Of a stretch of DNA of 60,864 nt, positions 1 to 8,971 are shown piece by piece (within the stretch, counting starts at the first letter, position 1; the number at the start of each line of letters is the position of its first letter). The stretch lies in the NCBI GenBank assembly GCA_005778355.1, contig SXON01000160.1, forward strand, positions 1-60,864, read 5' to 3'. The notes beneath the pieces were generated by a model. The model had not been told where the DNA came from. It made no database searches and worked only from the letters and a program-made list of their open reading frames with translations. Both the position numbers and the translations under genes were made by a program. Origin of the DNA: Pseudomonadota bacterium. Its GTDB lineage: Bacteria; Myxococcota_A; UBA796; SXON01.

Positions 1-2263
1 CAGAGCTTTCCAGCATGGTGCGCGCGTCGCTGTCGCCGCGCAGGTGCGTCACGCACAGCGCCGCCAGTTCCGGCGGGAACTTGTCCCGCAGGACCTTCAG
101 GGCGCGCTCGGTGTGACTCGTGACCAGCACCCGCTGGTTCGTGGCGAGCAGGTGACTGACGAGGTTCACGATCGTGTGCGACTTGCCCGTGCCGGGCGGC
201 CCCTGGAGCACGAAGCTCCGCCCGCGCAAGGCCGCAGACACCGCCGAGAGCTGGGTGGAGTCACAATCGAGCACGGTGGGGAGGGCGTCGGGCGGCAGCG
301 CGTCGTCGAGCGTGCGCGGGTCGGGCTCGCCCACGCGATCCTCGAAGGGGAAACGCCCGCCCTCGGCCAGGTGGCGCACCACCTCGCTCTGCATCAGCTG
401 CTCGGCGTTCTGCTCCAGGTCGCGCCACATGAGGAACTTGGTGAAGGAGAAGAGCCCAAGGTGCGCCTCGTCGAGCACCTCCCACCGGGGCATGCGCTGG
501 ATGGCCGTGCGGGCGCGTCGTAAGAGGCCCGCCACGTCGATCCCCGCGTCGTCGGTGTCGAGCGCGGCGATGCCCGAGAGATCCACGGCGTGGTCGCGCC
601 TCATCTTCTCCACGAGGGTGACGTTGGCCATCGGCTCCTCGTCGAGGCGACGCAGGCGGATTCGACGCGACACGCGGTCGTAGTCGAGGGAAACGGGCAC
701 GAGGCACAGGGGCGCCAGTCGAGGCGTGGTGCTCTCCGCTGTCTCGAACCAGCGCAAGAGGCCCAGGGCGCAGAAGAGGGTGTTGGCGCCGCCCTCTTCT
801 CGCTCGGCCCGGGCCGCGCGATCCAGCGCCACCGCGTGAACCACGAGCTCGTCGGGTCGCAAGGGCGCGTGAACAAGTTTCCGCTCGAGGTCGGCGCGGC
901 GGGTGGTGTCGAGCTCGGCCTCGCTCACCTTGCGCGCGGCCAGGGTGGCGTCGCGGGTGTCGCGCGCGTCGGCGCCGGGGCGGGGCAAGAGCTCCAGCGT
1001 CGCGTCGGTGGCGAGGAGGTCTTCGAATCGGGGCAGGTGGGGCACGTTGAGCGGCAGGGCGGAACGCGAGCCCGGGCGGTAGTTGAGCAGCCGGTTGTTC
1101 AGCGACAGGTCGAGCAGGCGGTCGCGCCAGCGCTTGAACCGGGCCACGACAGTGTCGGGGGGCGCGCTCGGCGATGGCGGGGCCTCTGGCTCGGGCTCTG
1201 CCATCGCGTCGCTCAACAGACGCCGCGCCGCCTCGGTGGGGGCGCCCGGTGCCTCCTCGGGCGTGACCGTCACCCGCACCGGCAGGGGGCGAAATCGGTC
1301 CAGCCGCACCACGCGCACGTCGACGGCGGCGACAAACTCGTGGTCGTTAGCGAGGTAGTCACGGGCGGCGGCCACGCAGGCCTCGAGCGGGGGGCGCTCG
1401 CTGTGCACGAGGCTGGAGCTGTCGAAGGCGAGCAGCTGCCCGAGATGCATCAGCGTGCGCAGCCGGGCCGCGTCGCCCACCACCCCCTCGGGGAATCGTT
1501 CGTCCACGAGCCAGAGCGCAGGGAAGGCGTGGCCGTGCACCACGACGATGAGCGGCGCGAGGCCCATCTGCTCGAGACACGCCGCCACGAGCAAGCTGAT
1601 GTCGAGGCAGTTGCCCATGCCGTCGGCGAGCAGCATGTCGGGGAGCCGCACCTTCTGGCCCGAAGCCTCAAAACTCGCCGGCAAGCCCACGTAGCTGAGC
1701 CCCAGTCCCCGGAGCGCCGCGATCAAGGCCTCGAGTTGCTGCACGACCCGCCGAGGGGATCGAGCCTGGTAGCCGGGGATGGCGGCATCGCCGTGCACCC
1801 GCGCCAGCTCGTCTCGCGCTGCACGCAAGAGCTGCGATACCACCGGGTGATTCGGGAGCACGAAGCTTGCTAGCAATGCCGGTGGGGCACGAAGGCCCGG
1901 CCACTCGTTGAAGGCGAGCACCTCCACGGGCGACTCGCCCTGCGCCACGACCTCGGCGCCCTGCTTCACCGCCCAGCACAGCTCGGCGTGCTCGGCCTCG
2001 CTCACGGCACGCAGCTTGCCCGGCGGAAGGCGTAGTTCGAGGCTGGCCAGCTCGATGTCCTCACCGGGGGGGACGGTATCGAGGGGGATCACCACGGGGT
2101 CGCCGAGGTCGGGCTCCAGCGCCGCCTCGAGCGTGGCCCCGGCGAGCGCTTCGGTCCCGAGGTTTCTGAGGCGGAAGCCGGTCAACAGGGGCACCCCCGC
2201 CTGCTCCAGCGCGAAGTTCAGCGTGGGGGCCACGCCGAGGGTCACCTCGACCTTGCTGCTCAT
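1..2263 (-). CDS. DUF4011-family large helicase-like protein, 3' end off the window
   Basis: The frame is open from the ATG at 2263 to the window edge (at least 754 residues), so the C-terminus is missing. Residues about 190-250 look transglutaminase-like, with GMGNCLDIS (Cys near 218) and VVVHGHAFPALWL (His near 243). Residues about 376-393 carry the DUF4011 hallmark WRDRLLDLSLNNRLLNY. A superfamily-1 helicase Walker A, GPPGTGKSHT, lies near residue 690, followed by a TSHTERAL motif Ia. Proteins of this architecture usually continue through a helicase core, often to a Vsr-like nuclease and DUF3320, and some occur in phage-defence loci; that is family knowledge. The ATG overlaps the stop of the COG0523 gene as ATGA, so translation is probably coupled. 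Confidence 0.85.
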   Translation of the reverse strand, partial: MSSKVEVTLGVAPTLNFALEQAGVPLLTGFRLRNLGTEALAGATLEAALEPDLGDPVVIPLDTVPPGEDIELASLELRLPPGKLRAVSEAEHAELCWAVKQGAEVVAQGESPVEVLAFNEWPGLRAPPALLASFVLPNHPVVSQLLRAARDELARVHGDAAIPGYQARSPRRVVQQLEALIAALRGLGLSYVGLPASFEASGQKVRLPDMLLADGMGNCLDISLLVAACLEQMGLAPLIVVVHGHAFPALWLVDERFPEGVVGDAARLRTLMHLGQLLAFDSSSLVHSERPPLEACVAAARDYLANDHEFVAAVDVRVVRLDRFRPLPVRVTVTPEEAPGAPTEAARRLLSDAMAEPEPEAPPSPSAPPDTVVARFKRWRDRLLDLSLNNRLLNYRPGSRSALPLNVPHLPRFEDLLATDATLELLPRPGADARDTRDATLAARKVSEAELDTTRRADLERKLVHAPLRPDELVVHAVALDRAARAEREEGGANTLFCALGLLRWFETAESTTPRLAPLCLVPVSLDYDRVSRRIRLRRLDEEPMANVTLVEKMRRDHAVDLSGIAALDTDDAGIDVAGLLRRARTAIQRMPRWEVLDEAHLGLFSFTKFLMWRDLEQNAEQLMQSEVVRHLAEGGRFPFEDRVGEPDPRTLDDALPPDALPTVLDCDSTQLSAVSAALRGRSFVLQGPPGTGKSHTIVNLVSHLLATNQRVLVTSHTERALKVLRDKFPPELAALCVTHLRGDSDARTMLESS

Positions 2264-3123
2264 GCCGCCGGCCGCTGGATGACCACCACTCGCCCCACCA
2301 GCGCCTCGGCCACGGGCAAGTCGCCCGGGTCGGCCAGGTCGATGCGCCGCCCCACGCCCTGCACCACCTTCACCGCGCCGCTCACCCGCACGAAGCCCTT
2401 GGTGCGCACCCCGCGCCGGGCCTCGAGCCACTCGAGCATCGCCGCCTCGTCGAGATCGTCGGGCGCACGCAGCTCGGCGGAGGTCCACGCGTCGTGGTGG
2501 TGCTCATGGTGGTGGTCCATCTCGCGGCTTGGGCGCGGCCCGCTGGGGTAGAGCAGCTCCACTGATACATCACCATGTATCACTTCGATGATCGTCACGT
2601 CAGCAGCGAGTTCTTGGATGCGACAACGCGCCTTCTGTCGCGTGGCCTCGTCGACCAGATCGACCTTGCTCAGGAGCACCAGGTCGGCGCTCTGCACCTG
2701 TTCCTCGAACAGCGGGTCGGCCTCGTCCCAGCGCTCGGCGTCGACCACCACCACGCAGGCCTCGTCGCCCACCCAGTCCCGCACCGGCGGTCGATACAGA
2801 TGCAGCTGCGTGTCAAACGGCAAGGCCAGGCCGCTACACTCGATCACGATCCGGTCGGGATCGACCTTGCTCCGCAGGTCTTCGAGGGTGTCGACCAGGG
2901 CATCGGAGAGCGTACAACACACGCAACCCCCCGCCAGCTCCACCATGCGAGTGTCGCCCGCGCCGATGAGCGCGGCGTCGATGCCGAGCTCTCCGAACTC
3001 GTTGGAGATCACCGCCATGCGCACCCCTCGCGCCTGCGCGTCGGCGAGCAGGCGCCGAACCAGGGTGGTCTTCCCGCTGCCGAGGAAACCGCCGACCACG
3101 AGGACCGGCACCCGGGGATTCAT
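2260..3123 (-). CDS. COG0523 (CobW/YjiA-type) G3E GTPase, putative metallochaperone
   Basis: This 287-residue protein has the P-loop GGFLGSGKTTLVRRLL at its N-terminus, NEFGELGID, the family metal site GGCVCCTL and a G4-like LLSKVDLVD. A His-rich segment, MDHHHEHHHDAW, follows, then the CobW C-terminal domain. COG0523 proteins use GTP to deliver metals, often zinc, to client proteins. It is the middle gene of a three-gene minus-strand operon, with ATGA overlaps at both ends (AAA ATPase upstream, DUF4011 protein downstream). The neighbours suggest a metal-dependent client within the operon, but this is inference and the metal cannot be read from sequence. Confidence 0.9.
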   Translation of the reverse strand: MNPRVPVLVVGGFLGSGKTTLVRRLLADAQARGVRMAVISNEFGELGIDAALIGAGDTRMVELAGGCVCCTLSDALVDTLEDLRSKVDPDRIVIECSGLALPFDTQLHLYRPPVRDWVGDEACVVVVDAERWDEADPLFEEQVQSADLVLLSKVDLVDEATRQKARCRIQELAADVTIIEVIHGDVSVELLYPSGPRPSREMDHHHEHHHDAWTSAELRAPDDLDEAAMLEWLEARRGVRTKGFVRVSGAVKVVQGVGRRIDLADPGDLPVAEALVGRVVVIQRPAA

Positions 3124-4463
3124 TGGGAAGTGATGGTGCCGAAGTAGTTGGCCACGGCGCGATCCCAGGCCTCGGGCGTCGCGGCGGCCTCGCGCTGGGC
3201 GTACTTCGCGTGGTCGACCACCTGCTGCACGAGGTCGCGAGGGTGGCAGAAACGCATCGGGCGGCTGCGGTAGTGCCGGTCGAGCAGGTAGGCCACCGAA
3301 CCCGGCGGCAGCGACACGTTCATGGTCGTGGCCAGCCGCGTGACCATCTGCGCGAACTCGTCGCGCGTGGGGTCGGGCACCTTCACCTTGTAGGGGATGC
3401 GCCGGAGGAAGGCCTCGTCGACCAGCGTGGAGGGGTCGATGTTGGTGGAGAACACCAGGAGGGGGTCGAAGGGCGCCGGGATCTTGCGCCCGTCGGGCAG
3501 GCGCAAGTAGTCAACACGGCGTTCGAGAGGGAAGATCCAGCGGTTGAGCAGGGTGAGAGGATCGATGCGTTGGCGACCGAAGTCGTCGATCACCAGCGTG
3601 CCGCAGTTGGCCTTGAGCTGGAGCGGCGCCTCGCACACGCCCGAGGCCGGATTGCGCTGGATCTCGAGCATGTCGAGGGTGAGCTCGCCGCCGGCGATCA
3701 CCGTGGGCCGGTGGATGCGCACCCAGCGACGGTCGGGGCGCTCGAGGATCGACAGGGTCTTGGCCTGCGCCTGGCTCGGCACGTGGGTGGCGGGGTCGTA
3801 GAGCTTGACGATGTGCCCGTCGATCAAGAGCGTGATGGGGATCCAGATGGAATCGCCAAAGCTGCGGGTCACGCGCTCGGCGATGCTGGTCTTGCCGTTG
3901 CCGGGCTCGCCGTAGAGAAAGAGGGCCCGGCCGGAGGCGATGGCGGGGCCGATGGCGTCGATCAGGCGCTGGCCGAGGATCAGGTCGTCGAAGGCGCGGG
4001 CGAGGTCGTCGCGCGTGGGACGCAGGTTGGCGAGCGTCTGGGCCTGGACCCCCTTGACGTACTGCGAGAAGGGAACGGGCGCCGGCCCCACGTAGGTGGA
4101 GAGCTTCCGGTGCTCGATCGCCGCGTTGCGCCCGCTGTCGGTGAGCTCCCAGATGAAGTCGCCGATCTGTGTGCTGCCTCGCTGCTGGACCAGTTTCTGG
4201 GCCTTGAGCTGGTCGAGCAGGTCCTTGAGGAGGCCCGAGGGCAAGGCCAGCTCCTGGGCAATCTGGCGGCCCTGCAGGGCCCCCTCGCGGGCCAAGAGGC
4301 GCAGGATGATTTGCTCAACGAGGGCGGTTTCGAGGCCCGCTTCTTCCCATGTCTTCGGCTCGCGGGGTAGGAACCCGGCGCTCGGCAGGGCCTCGACGCG
4401 TGGCGCCGGCCCGATGCGGATGGCCGGGGCGTCGGTGTCGAAGTCGTGCGGGTCGGAGGCCAT
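3120..4463 (-). CDS. AAA+ ATPase with N-terminal winged-helix-like region
   Basis: The protein has about 447 residues from the ATG at 4463 (MASDPHDF). A GTG at 4505 is in frame but would overlap the divergent gene. Residues about 45-130 look like a winged helix (REGALQGRQIAQELALP, then KAQKLVQQRG). The AAA module follows: Walker A LYGEPGNGKTS near 184, Walker B TLVIDDFGRQ near 291, and sensor/Arg-finger segment VFSTNIDPSTLVDEAFLRRI near 340. The stop overlaps the ATG of the COG0523 gene. Such ATPases occur in several bacterial phyla without an assigned function. The fold is clear and the substrate is unknown. Confidence 0.8.
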   Translation of the reverse strand: MASDPHDFDTDAPAIRIGPAPRVEALPSAGFLPREPKTWEEAGLETALVEQIILRLLAREGALQGRQIAQELALPSGLLKDLLDQLKAQKLVQQRGSTQIGDFIWELTDSGRNAAIEHRKLSTYVGPAPVPFSQYVKGVQAQTLANLRPTRDDLARAFDDLILGQRLIDAIGPAIASGRALFLYGEPGNGKTSIAERVTRSFGDSIWIPITLLIDGHIVKLYDPATHVPSQAQAKTLSILERPDRRWVRIHRPTVIAGGELTLDMLEIQRNPASGVCEAPLQLKANCGTLVIDDFGRQRIDPLTLLNRWIFPLERRVDYLRLPDGRKIPAPFDPLLVFSTNIDPSTLVDEAFLRRIPYKVKVPDPTRDEFAQMVTRLATTMNVSLPPGSVAYLLDRHYRSRPMRFCHPRDLVQQVVDHAKYAQREAAATPEAWDRAVANYFGTITSQ

Positions 4464-4498
4464 CGAGACCGGGTATAACGGCCGGCTCTGGAGCGTCG

Positions 4499-5185
4499 AT
4501 GTCACCGGTTCGTGGACTCCTCTCCCGCCTGCGTGGTCGTGCCACGGCCGCGCCCGCCGTCGTTGGCCTGCAGTTTGTCCCGGCCATGGAGCAGGAGTTC
4601 GGCGAGCTGACGGAGGAGGTCGACGCGCAGGTGAAGCGCACCGGCACCGCGATGGTGGCCTCCTGGGAGGTGGCGGCCTCCGAGCTCGCCCGGGTGACGA
4701 TTGGCATGGAAGGCGAGAAGGTGCTCCTCGAGCGCTTCAGCGACGGGCTCGTGCCCGCGCTCACGCCCTTCCAGGACCTGCACAAGGCCTCGGCGAGCGC
4801 TGTGCGCGAGGGCATCGAGGCGGGGCGTCGCGAGGGCAGCATGGCGGCGGCCACGCGTCCGCTGGTGATGCTGGTGCACGGTCTCGACGTGGGCGTGGAG
4901 TCGGGCTGGGCCAAGACCCTCGACTACCTCGAGCCCCTGTTCGCCCTGGCCAAGAACCCGGCCGCCGCGCGCGCCGCGATGGAGCCGGCCGGGGCGCGCA
5001 TGGCCGCGGCCAGTCGCGAGGGGGAGCAGGTGCTTCGCGACAAGCTCTCCAAGTTGCCACAGGCCACCTCGCTCACCGAGGGCGTGCTCGAGCCCTTCGA
5101 GGCCTGGCAGGCGGTGGTGTGTCGCGAGATCGAGATGGCGACCTACGCGGCCACGCGAGGGATGATCAAGGAAATTAGGGGCTAG
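4499..5185 (+). CDS. Hypothetical helical cytoplasmic protein
   Basis: This protein has 228 residues from the ATG at 4499 (MSPVRGLLSRLRG). It is rich in Ala, Glu and Leu and looks alpha-helical throughout (EELTEEVDAQVKR-like stretches, AAARAAMEPAGARMAAA). No signal peptide, membrane segment or catalytic motif was recognised. It starts 35 bp from the likely start of the divergent AAA ATPase, so the two probably share a promoter region (a TATAAC-like box lies near 4473). Its stop overlaps the stop of exonuclease III by 4 bp. Longer upstream starts from 4349 would run over the ATPase gene and are unlikely. Confidence 0.6.
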   Translation: MSPVRGLLSRLRGRATAAPAVVGLQFVPAMEQEFGELTEEVDAQVKRTGTAMVASWEVAASELARVTIGMEGEKVLLERFSDGLVPALTPFQDLHKASASAVREGIEAGRREGSMAAATRPLVMLVHGLDVGVESGWAKTLDYLEPLFALAKNPAAARAAMEPAGARMAAASREGEQVLRDKLSKLPQATSLTEGVLEPFEAWQAVVCREIEMATYAATRGMIKEIRG

Positions 5186-5943
5186 TCCCGCAGAAACATC
5201 GTCACCGCCGCGTGGTCGCTCGCCTGGGGACGCGCGCGGGCCTCGGTGTCGACGATGCAATCGATCACCCGGGGAAGGAGCGGTCGCGACACCAGGTGAT
5301 GGTCGATGCGCAGGCCCTTGTCTTGCTCGAACATGTTGCCGCGGTAGTCCCACCACGAGTACTGCTTGCGGCCCGGGTAGAGGTGGCGGAAGGCGTCGGT
5401 GTAGCCGAGGTCGCACAGCTCCTTGAAGTGGGCGCGCTCGTCGTCGGACACCAGGATCTGGCCCATCCAACCCTTGGGGTCGTAGCAGTCGAGGTCGGCC
5501 GGGGCGATGTTGTAGTCGCCACAGATCACCGTGGGCGCCTCGTCGAGACCGCCCACCCACTCGCGGAGGCGACGGAGCCAGTCGAGCTTGTAGGCGAACT
5601 TGTCGGAGCCGACCTCCTGGCCGTTCACCACGTACAGGTTGATCACCCGAACGCCGCCCGTCCACCCGAGGATCGCGCGCGACTGGCTGTCGTCGGGCCA
5701 GTGGGGGTTGCGCTCCACGCCCTCGATGGGCTGTCGCGACAGGATGGCCACGCCGTTGTAGGTCTTCTGCCCGAAAACAGCGGCGTGGTACCCACGCGCC
5801 TCGACGTCTTTCCAGGGGAACTCCTCGTCGACACACTTGAGCTCTTGCAGGCACACCACGTCGGGCCGCCGGTCGTCGAGGAAGGCGAGCAAGGCCGCGT
5901 TTCGCGCGCGCACGCTGTTGACGTTGTAGGTCGTGATGTTCAT
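5182..5943 (-). CDS. xthA: Exodeoxyribonuclease III (AP endonuclease)
   Basis: This 253-residue exonuclease/endonuclease/phosphatase-fold enzyme removes nucleotides 3' to 5' from duplex DNA and cleaves at abasic sites in base excision repair. Visible motifs in order: TYNVNSVRAR, LQELKC (metal-binding Glu), GDYNIAP (active-site Asp/Asn), SWWDYRGNMF, IDHHLVS, and the terminal SDHAAV with the catalytic Asp-His. Length matches the family. It is convergent with the helical protein and divergent from the GH92 gene. Confidence 0.95.
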   Translation of the reverse strand: MNITTYNVNSVRARNAALLAFLDDRRPDVVCLQELKCVDEEFPWKDVEARGYHAAVFGQKTYNGVAILSRQPIEGVERNPHWPDDSQSRAILGWTGGVRVINLYVVNGQEVGSDKFAYKLDWLRRLREWVGGLDEAPTVICGDYNIAPADLDCYDPKGWMGQILVSDDERAHFKELCDLGYTDAFRHLYPGRKQYSWWDYRGNMFEQDKGLRIDHHLVSRPLLPRVIDCIVDTEARARPQASDHAAVTMFLRD

Positions 5944-5983
5944 CGCAGCCTCGGTGTATCACCCGCCCGCGCTACGATGGGGC

Positions 5984-8137
5984 GTGCTCCTGCTCCTCGC
6001 CTGCCTCGACGCCGAGACCCCAGCGCCCACCCTGGTGGAGCGGGTCGACCCCTTCATCGCCACCGGTGGCCCCGGGTTCCGCGTGGGTTCCGCCACGCCC
6101 GCCGCGACCGTGCCCTTCGGCATGGTGAAGCTCGGTCCCGACACGGGGCTCGAGAACGGCGGTATCGGTCCCTTACATTGCGGTGGCTACTACTACACCG
6201 ACACGCACCTCGATGGTTTCAGTCACACGCACATGCACGGCGTGGGCGTGCCTGCGCTGGGGAACATCCTCTTCTTCCCGGGCGACGGCCTCGCCGACAC
6301 CGTCCGCGGGCCCGACGACTGGCGCACCACATTCAGTCATGACGACGAGGTGGCCACCCCCGGCTACTACGCGGTGACCCTCGGTAATGGCGTGCGCGCC
6401 GAGCTGAGCGCGACGATGCACGCCGGCCAGCACCGCTACACATACCCGGAGGGCTCGGAACCCACCCTGGTGATCGACCTCGGCTACAACCTCTATGGGC
6501 AGAACCTCGGCGCCCGGATTCGCGTGGACGGCAACGTCGTGACCGGGTTCATGACCAACGACGATAGTTTCGGGGGGCACTTCCCCGTGTACTTCTACGC
6601 CGTTTTCGACACCCCCATCGAGAGCGCCACCACCTGGACCGAGGGCAAGCCCGTGATGGGCATGGCCCCGGGCTCGGAGGGCTCGGAGGTGGGCGCGATC
6701 CTACGTTTCTCGGGGACCCAGATCCGGGCTCGGGTGGGCGTCTCGCTCATCGACGTGCCCTCGGCGCGCGCCAACCTCGAGGCCGAGCTGGCCGTCGACC
6801 AGGCGCTCGACGCCACCGCAAGCCAGGCGGCGGAGACCTGGACCCGCGCGATGGACGGCTTCTCGGTGGAGGGGGGCACCGACGACCAGCAGATCATCTA
6901 CTTCACCGCGCTCTACCACCTCTTGCAGATGCCCACCCAATATAGCGACGCGGATGGTCGTTACGTTGGTTTCGACCAGCGCGTGCACGACGGAGGCGGT
7001 CGCGCCTACCATTCCGACCTGTCACTCTGGGACACCTACCGTACCGCGCACCCTGCCTTCGACCTCTTCTACCCGGAGAAGGCGGGCGACTTCGCCACCT
7101 CTCTCTTGCGCATGGCCCAGCAGGGCGGCGCGTTTCCCCGTTGGCCGGTGGCGCAGCACGATGGCAGCAGCATGATCGGCGCCCCCGCCGACATCGCGCT
7201 GGCCGACGCCCTCGTCAAGGGCGTGGTGGACTGGCCGGTGGCCGAGGCCTGGCCGCTCATGGTCGCGCAGGCCACCGGCGCCGGCGAGTTTCCGTACAAT
7301 GCGCGGCCGGGCATCGCGGAGGTGGAGTCGATGGGGTACCTCCCCGCCGACTACTACGGCGGCAGCGTGGCCTGGCTGCAAGAGTTGGCCTGGGCCGACG
7401 ACGCGCTCGCCAACGCCGCCGAGGCCCTAGGCGACCACGAGCGGGCCGCCCACTTCAGTTGGCGCAGCTACTCCTACCGCAACGTGTACGACCCGGAGAT
7501 GGGATATTTCCACGGTCGCTACTTGGACGGTAGCTTTGCCGACGAGCTGAATCCACTGGCGTGGGAGGACGAGTTCGTGGAGGGCAACGCCGAGCAGTAC
7601 CTCTACCTCGCGCCCTGGGACGCCGACGGCCTCGCGGCCTTGCTCGGCGGCGAAGAAATCGCCCGTGAACGCCTAGAGAACTTCATGATGCAGGCGGTGT
7701 ACGAGGGCGCGGTGCTCGGACCGGGGGCCTACTATTGGCACGGCAACGAGCCCGACATCCACGCCCCCTGGCTCTTCGCCCTCTGGGGCGACCGCGAGCG
7801 CGCCGTGTACTGGGTGGACTGGGTGATGGAGAGCCAGTACCACGTGGATCCGGACGGCCTCGCCGGCAACGACGATGCCGGCACGCTCTCCGCCTGGTAC
7901 CTCTTCGCGGCGCTCGGCTTCTACCCCATCGCCGGCACCCCGCACTACGTGCTCGGTGCGCCCATCTTCGACTCCGCCAGCTTCCCCGTGGCCGGGGGCC
8001 TGTTCACCGTGCGCAAGGAAGGGGAGGGGAGGGTGGTCGAGGGCGTGGAGATCGATGGGATCGAGGTAGAAGGCCCCACGTTCGAGCACCACCGGATCAC
8101 GCCGGGTGGGGAGATGGTTTTCTATATGGGGGGGTGA
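5984..8137 (+). CDS. GH92-family alpha-mannosidase, predicted lipoprotein
   Basis: This glycoside hydrolase family 92 protein has about 717 residues; the family comprises calcium-dependent exo-alpha-mannosidases. Motifs: VDPFIATGG, ATVPFGMVKLGPD, GFSHTHMHGVG, SLWDTYRTAHP, EGNAEQYLY (general-acid Glu in family members) and GNDDAGTLSAWYLFAALG (the GNDD aspartates supply the base). The GTG at 5984 gives a very short lipoprotein signal, VLLLLACLD. An in-frame ATG at 5933 would give a longer, odd leader overlapping the xthA start. Export to the envelope suggests scavenging of mannose-containing glycans. Repeat A begins directly after its stop codon. Confidence 0.9.
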   Translation: MLLLLACLDAETPAPTLVERVDPFIATGGPGFRVGSATPAATVPFGMVKLGPDTGLENGGIGPLHCGGYYYTDTHLDGFSHTHMHGVGVPALGNILFFPGDGLADTVRGPDDWRTTFSHDDEVATPGYYAVTLGNGVRAELSATMHAGQHRYTYPEGSEPTLVIDLGYNLYGQNLGARIRVDGNVVTGFMTNDDSFGGHFPVYFYAVFDTPIESATTWTEGKPVMGMAPGSEGSEVGAILRFSGTQIRARVGVSLIDVPSARANLEAELAVDQALDATASQAAETWTRAMDGFSVEGGTDDQQIIYFTALYHLLQMPTQYSDADGRYVGFDQRVHDGGGRAYHSDLSLWDTYRTAHPAFDLFYPEKAGDFATSLLRMAQQGGAFPRWPVAQHDGSSMIGAPADIALADALVKGVVDWPVAEAWPLMVAQATGAGEFPYNARPGIAEVESMGYLPADYYGGSVAWLQELAWADDALANAAEALGDHERAAHFSWRSYSYRNVYDPEMGYFHGRYLDGSFADELNPLAWEDEFVEGNAEQYLYLAPWDADGLAALLGGEEIARERLENFMMQAVYEGAVLGPGAYYWHGNEPDIHAPWLFALWGDRERAVYWVDWVMESQYHVDPDGLAGNDDAGTLSAWYLFAALGFYPIAGTPHYVLGAPIFDSASFPVAGGLFTVRKEGEGRVVEGVEIDGIEVEGPTFEHHRITPGGEMVFYMGG

Positions 8138-8243
8138 GGCGGGCCGAATGGATCATGGTGATCCCAAAGCAGGGTTTGACGCCGATCAAAGGCCCATAGG
8201 CATGGGGGCATGACGGCGGGCAAACGGATCATGGCCGCGCTAT
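8138..8243. repeat. Repeat A, copy 1
   Basis: This segment aligns without gaps to 20368-20473 (about 80 of 106 positions by hand count). It begins immediately after the GH92 stop and lies upstream of vapBC. Inside it, GGATCATGG occurs twice about 77 bp apart. Its right end (8222-8244) matches, in inverted orientation, 19 of 23 bases of repeat B at 9026-9048. Both A copies can be read as the end of a small ORF (A-E-x-I-M-V-x-x-K-Q-G then a stop), but the differences are not at third positions, so coding is doubtful. Confidence 0.6.
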
Positions 8244-8333
8244 CCTCGTACTCGCGGACGGGCGGTCGGCGACGCCCCCTCCTTGCGGCGCTCGTCACTT
8301 GACGCAGGCCATGCGCGCACGTATCCTGTGGAC

Positions 8334-8567
8334 ATGAACCTCACCCTCTCCATCGATGAAGCACTGGCCGAGCGCGCCCGGGCGGTCGCCGCCGGCCGCG
8401 GCAAGAGCCTCAACCAGCTCGTGCGGGACCTCCTGGAGGCCGAGACGGGCATCCACGACGGCGCGGCGCGCGCCAGTGTCCTCGTTGAACTCTGGGCTAC
8501 CTCCACGGGACATTCCGGAGGCGTGCGCATCCGCCGCGAGGATGCCTACGAAGATCGGCTTAAGTGA
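8334..8567 (+). CDS. vapB: VapB-type antitoxin
   Basis: This 77-residue protein has a ribbon-helix-helix-like N-terminus, MNLTLSIDEALAERARAVA, then KSLNQLVRDLLE and a C-terminal tail that would bind the toxin. The ATG at 8334 is preferred over the GTG/ATG options upstream because the RHH fold starts there. Its stop overlaps the GTG of vapC by 4 bp. Such antitoxins normally bind their own promoter together with VapC. The pair lies between repeat A (8138) and repeat B (9016). Confidence 0.8.
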   Translation: MNLTLSIDEALAERARAVAAGRGKSLNQLVRDLLEAETGIHDGAARASVLVELWATSTGHSGGVRIRREDAYEDRLK

Positions 8568-8971
8568 GCGTCTTCTTCGACACGAACGTCCTGCTCTACG
8601 CAGACGATGCCGACGCGGGCGCCAAGACCAAGATCGCCCGCGAGCTTCTCCGCTGCTCGATGGCGGAACGCACGGGGGTTGTATCCACCCAGGTGCTCCA
8701 GGAGTTCTACGTCAACGCGAGGAAGAAGCTGCAACTCGACGGCGCCGCGGCTCGGGCGCGGATCGAGGTGTACCTCGGTTTCGATGTCGTGACGGTGACC
8801 CCCGCGCTCTTGCTCGCGGCGGTGGACCTCAACCGACTGGACTCCGTTTCCTTCTGGGACGCGCTCGTCATCCGCGCCGCAGAGCACGCCGGCTGTGACA
8901 CGCTGTTCTCCGAGGACCTCCAGGCGGGTAGGCGGTTCGGCCCCGTGCGCGTCGTCAACCCGTTCGCTTGA
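8564..8971 (+). CDS. vapC: VapC-type PIN-domain ribonuclease toxin
   Basis: This 135-residue PIN domain has the expected acidic residues: FFDTNVLLYADD (Asp near 6), TQVLQEFYVN (Glu) and SFWDALVIRAAE (Asp), followed by CDTLFSEDLQAG. VapC toxins are Mg2+-dependent RNases, commonly cutting tRNA or rRNA. The GTG start is chosen because it overlaps the vapB stop as GTGA, the usual coupled arrangement. All key residues are present, so the toxin looks intact. Confidence 0.88.
   Translation: MSVFFDTNVLLYADDADAGAKTKIARELLRCSMAERTGVVSTQVLQEFYVNARKKLQLDGAAARARIEVYLGFDVVTVTPALLLAAVDLNRLDSVSFWDALVIRAAEHAGCDTLFSEDLQAGRRFGPVRVVNPFA

Noticed and set aside
1015..1030. TTCGAATC resembling a tRNA T-loop
   Set aside because: It lies inside the DUF4011 coding frame and no cloverleaf could be built around it.
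4464..4505. GTG at 4505 as the AAA ATPase start
   Set aside because: It would overlap the start of the divergent gene and adds a segment without family features; the ATG at 4463 fits better.
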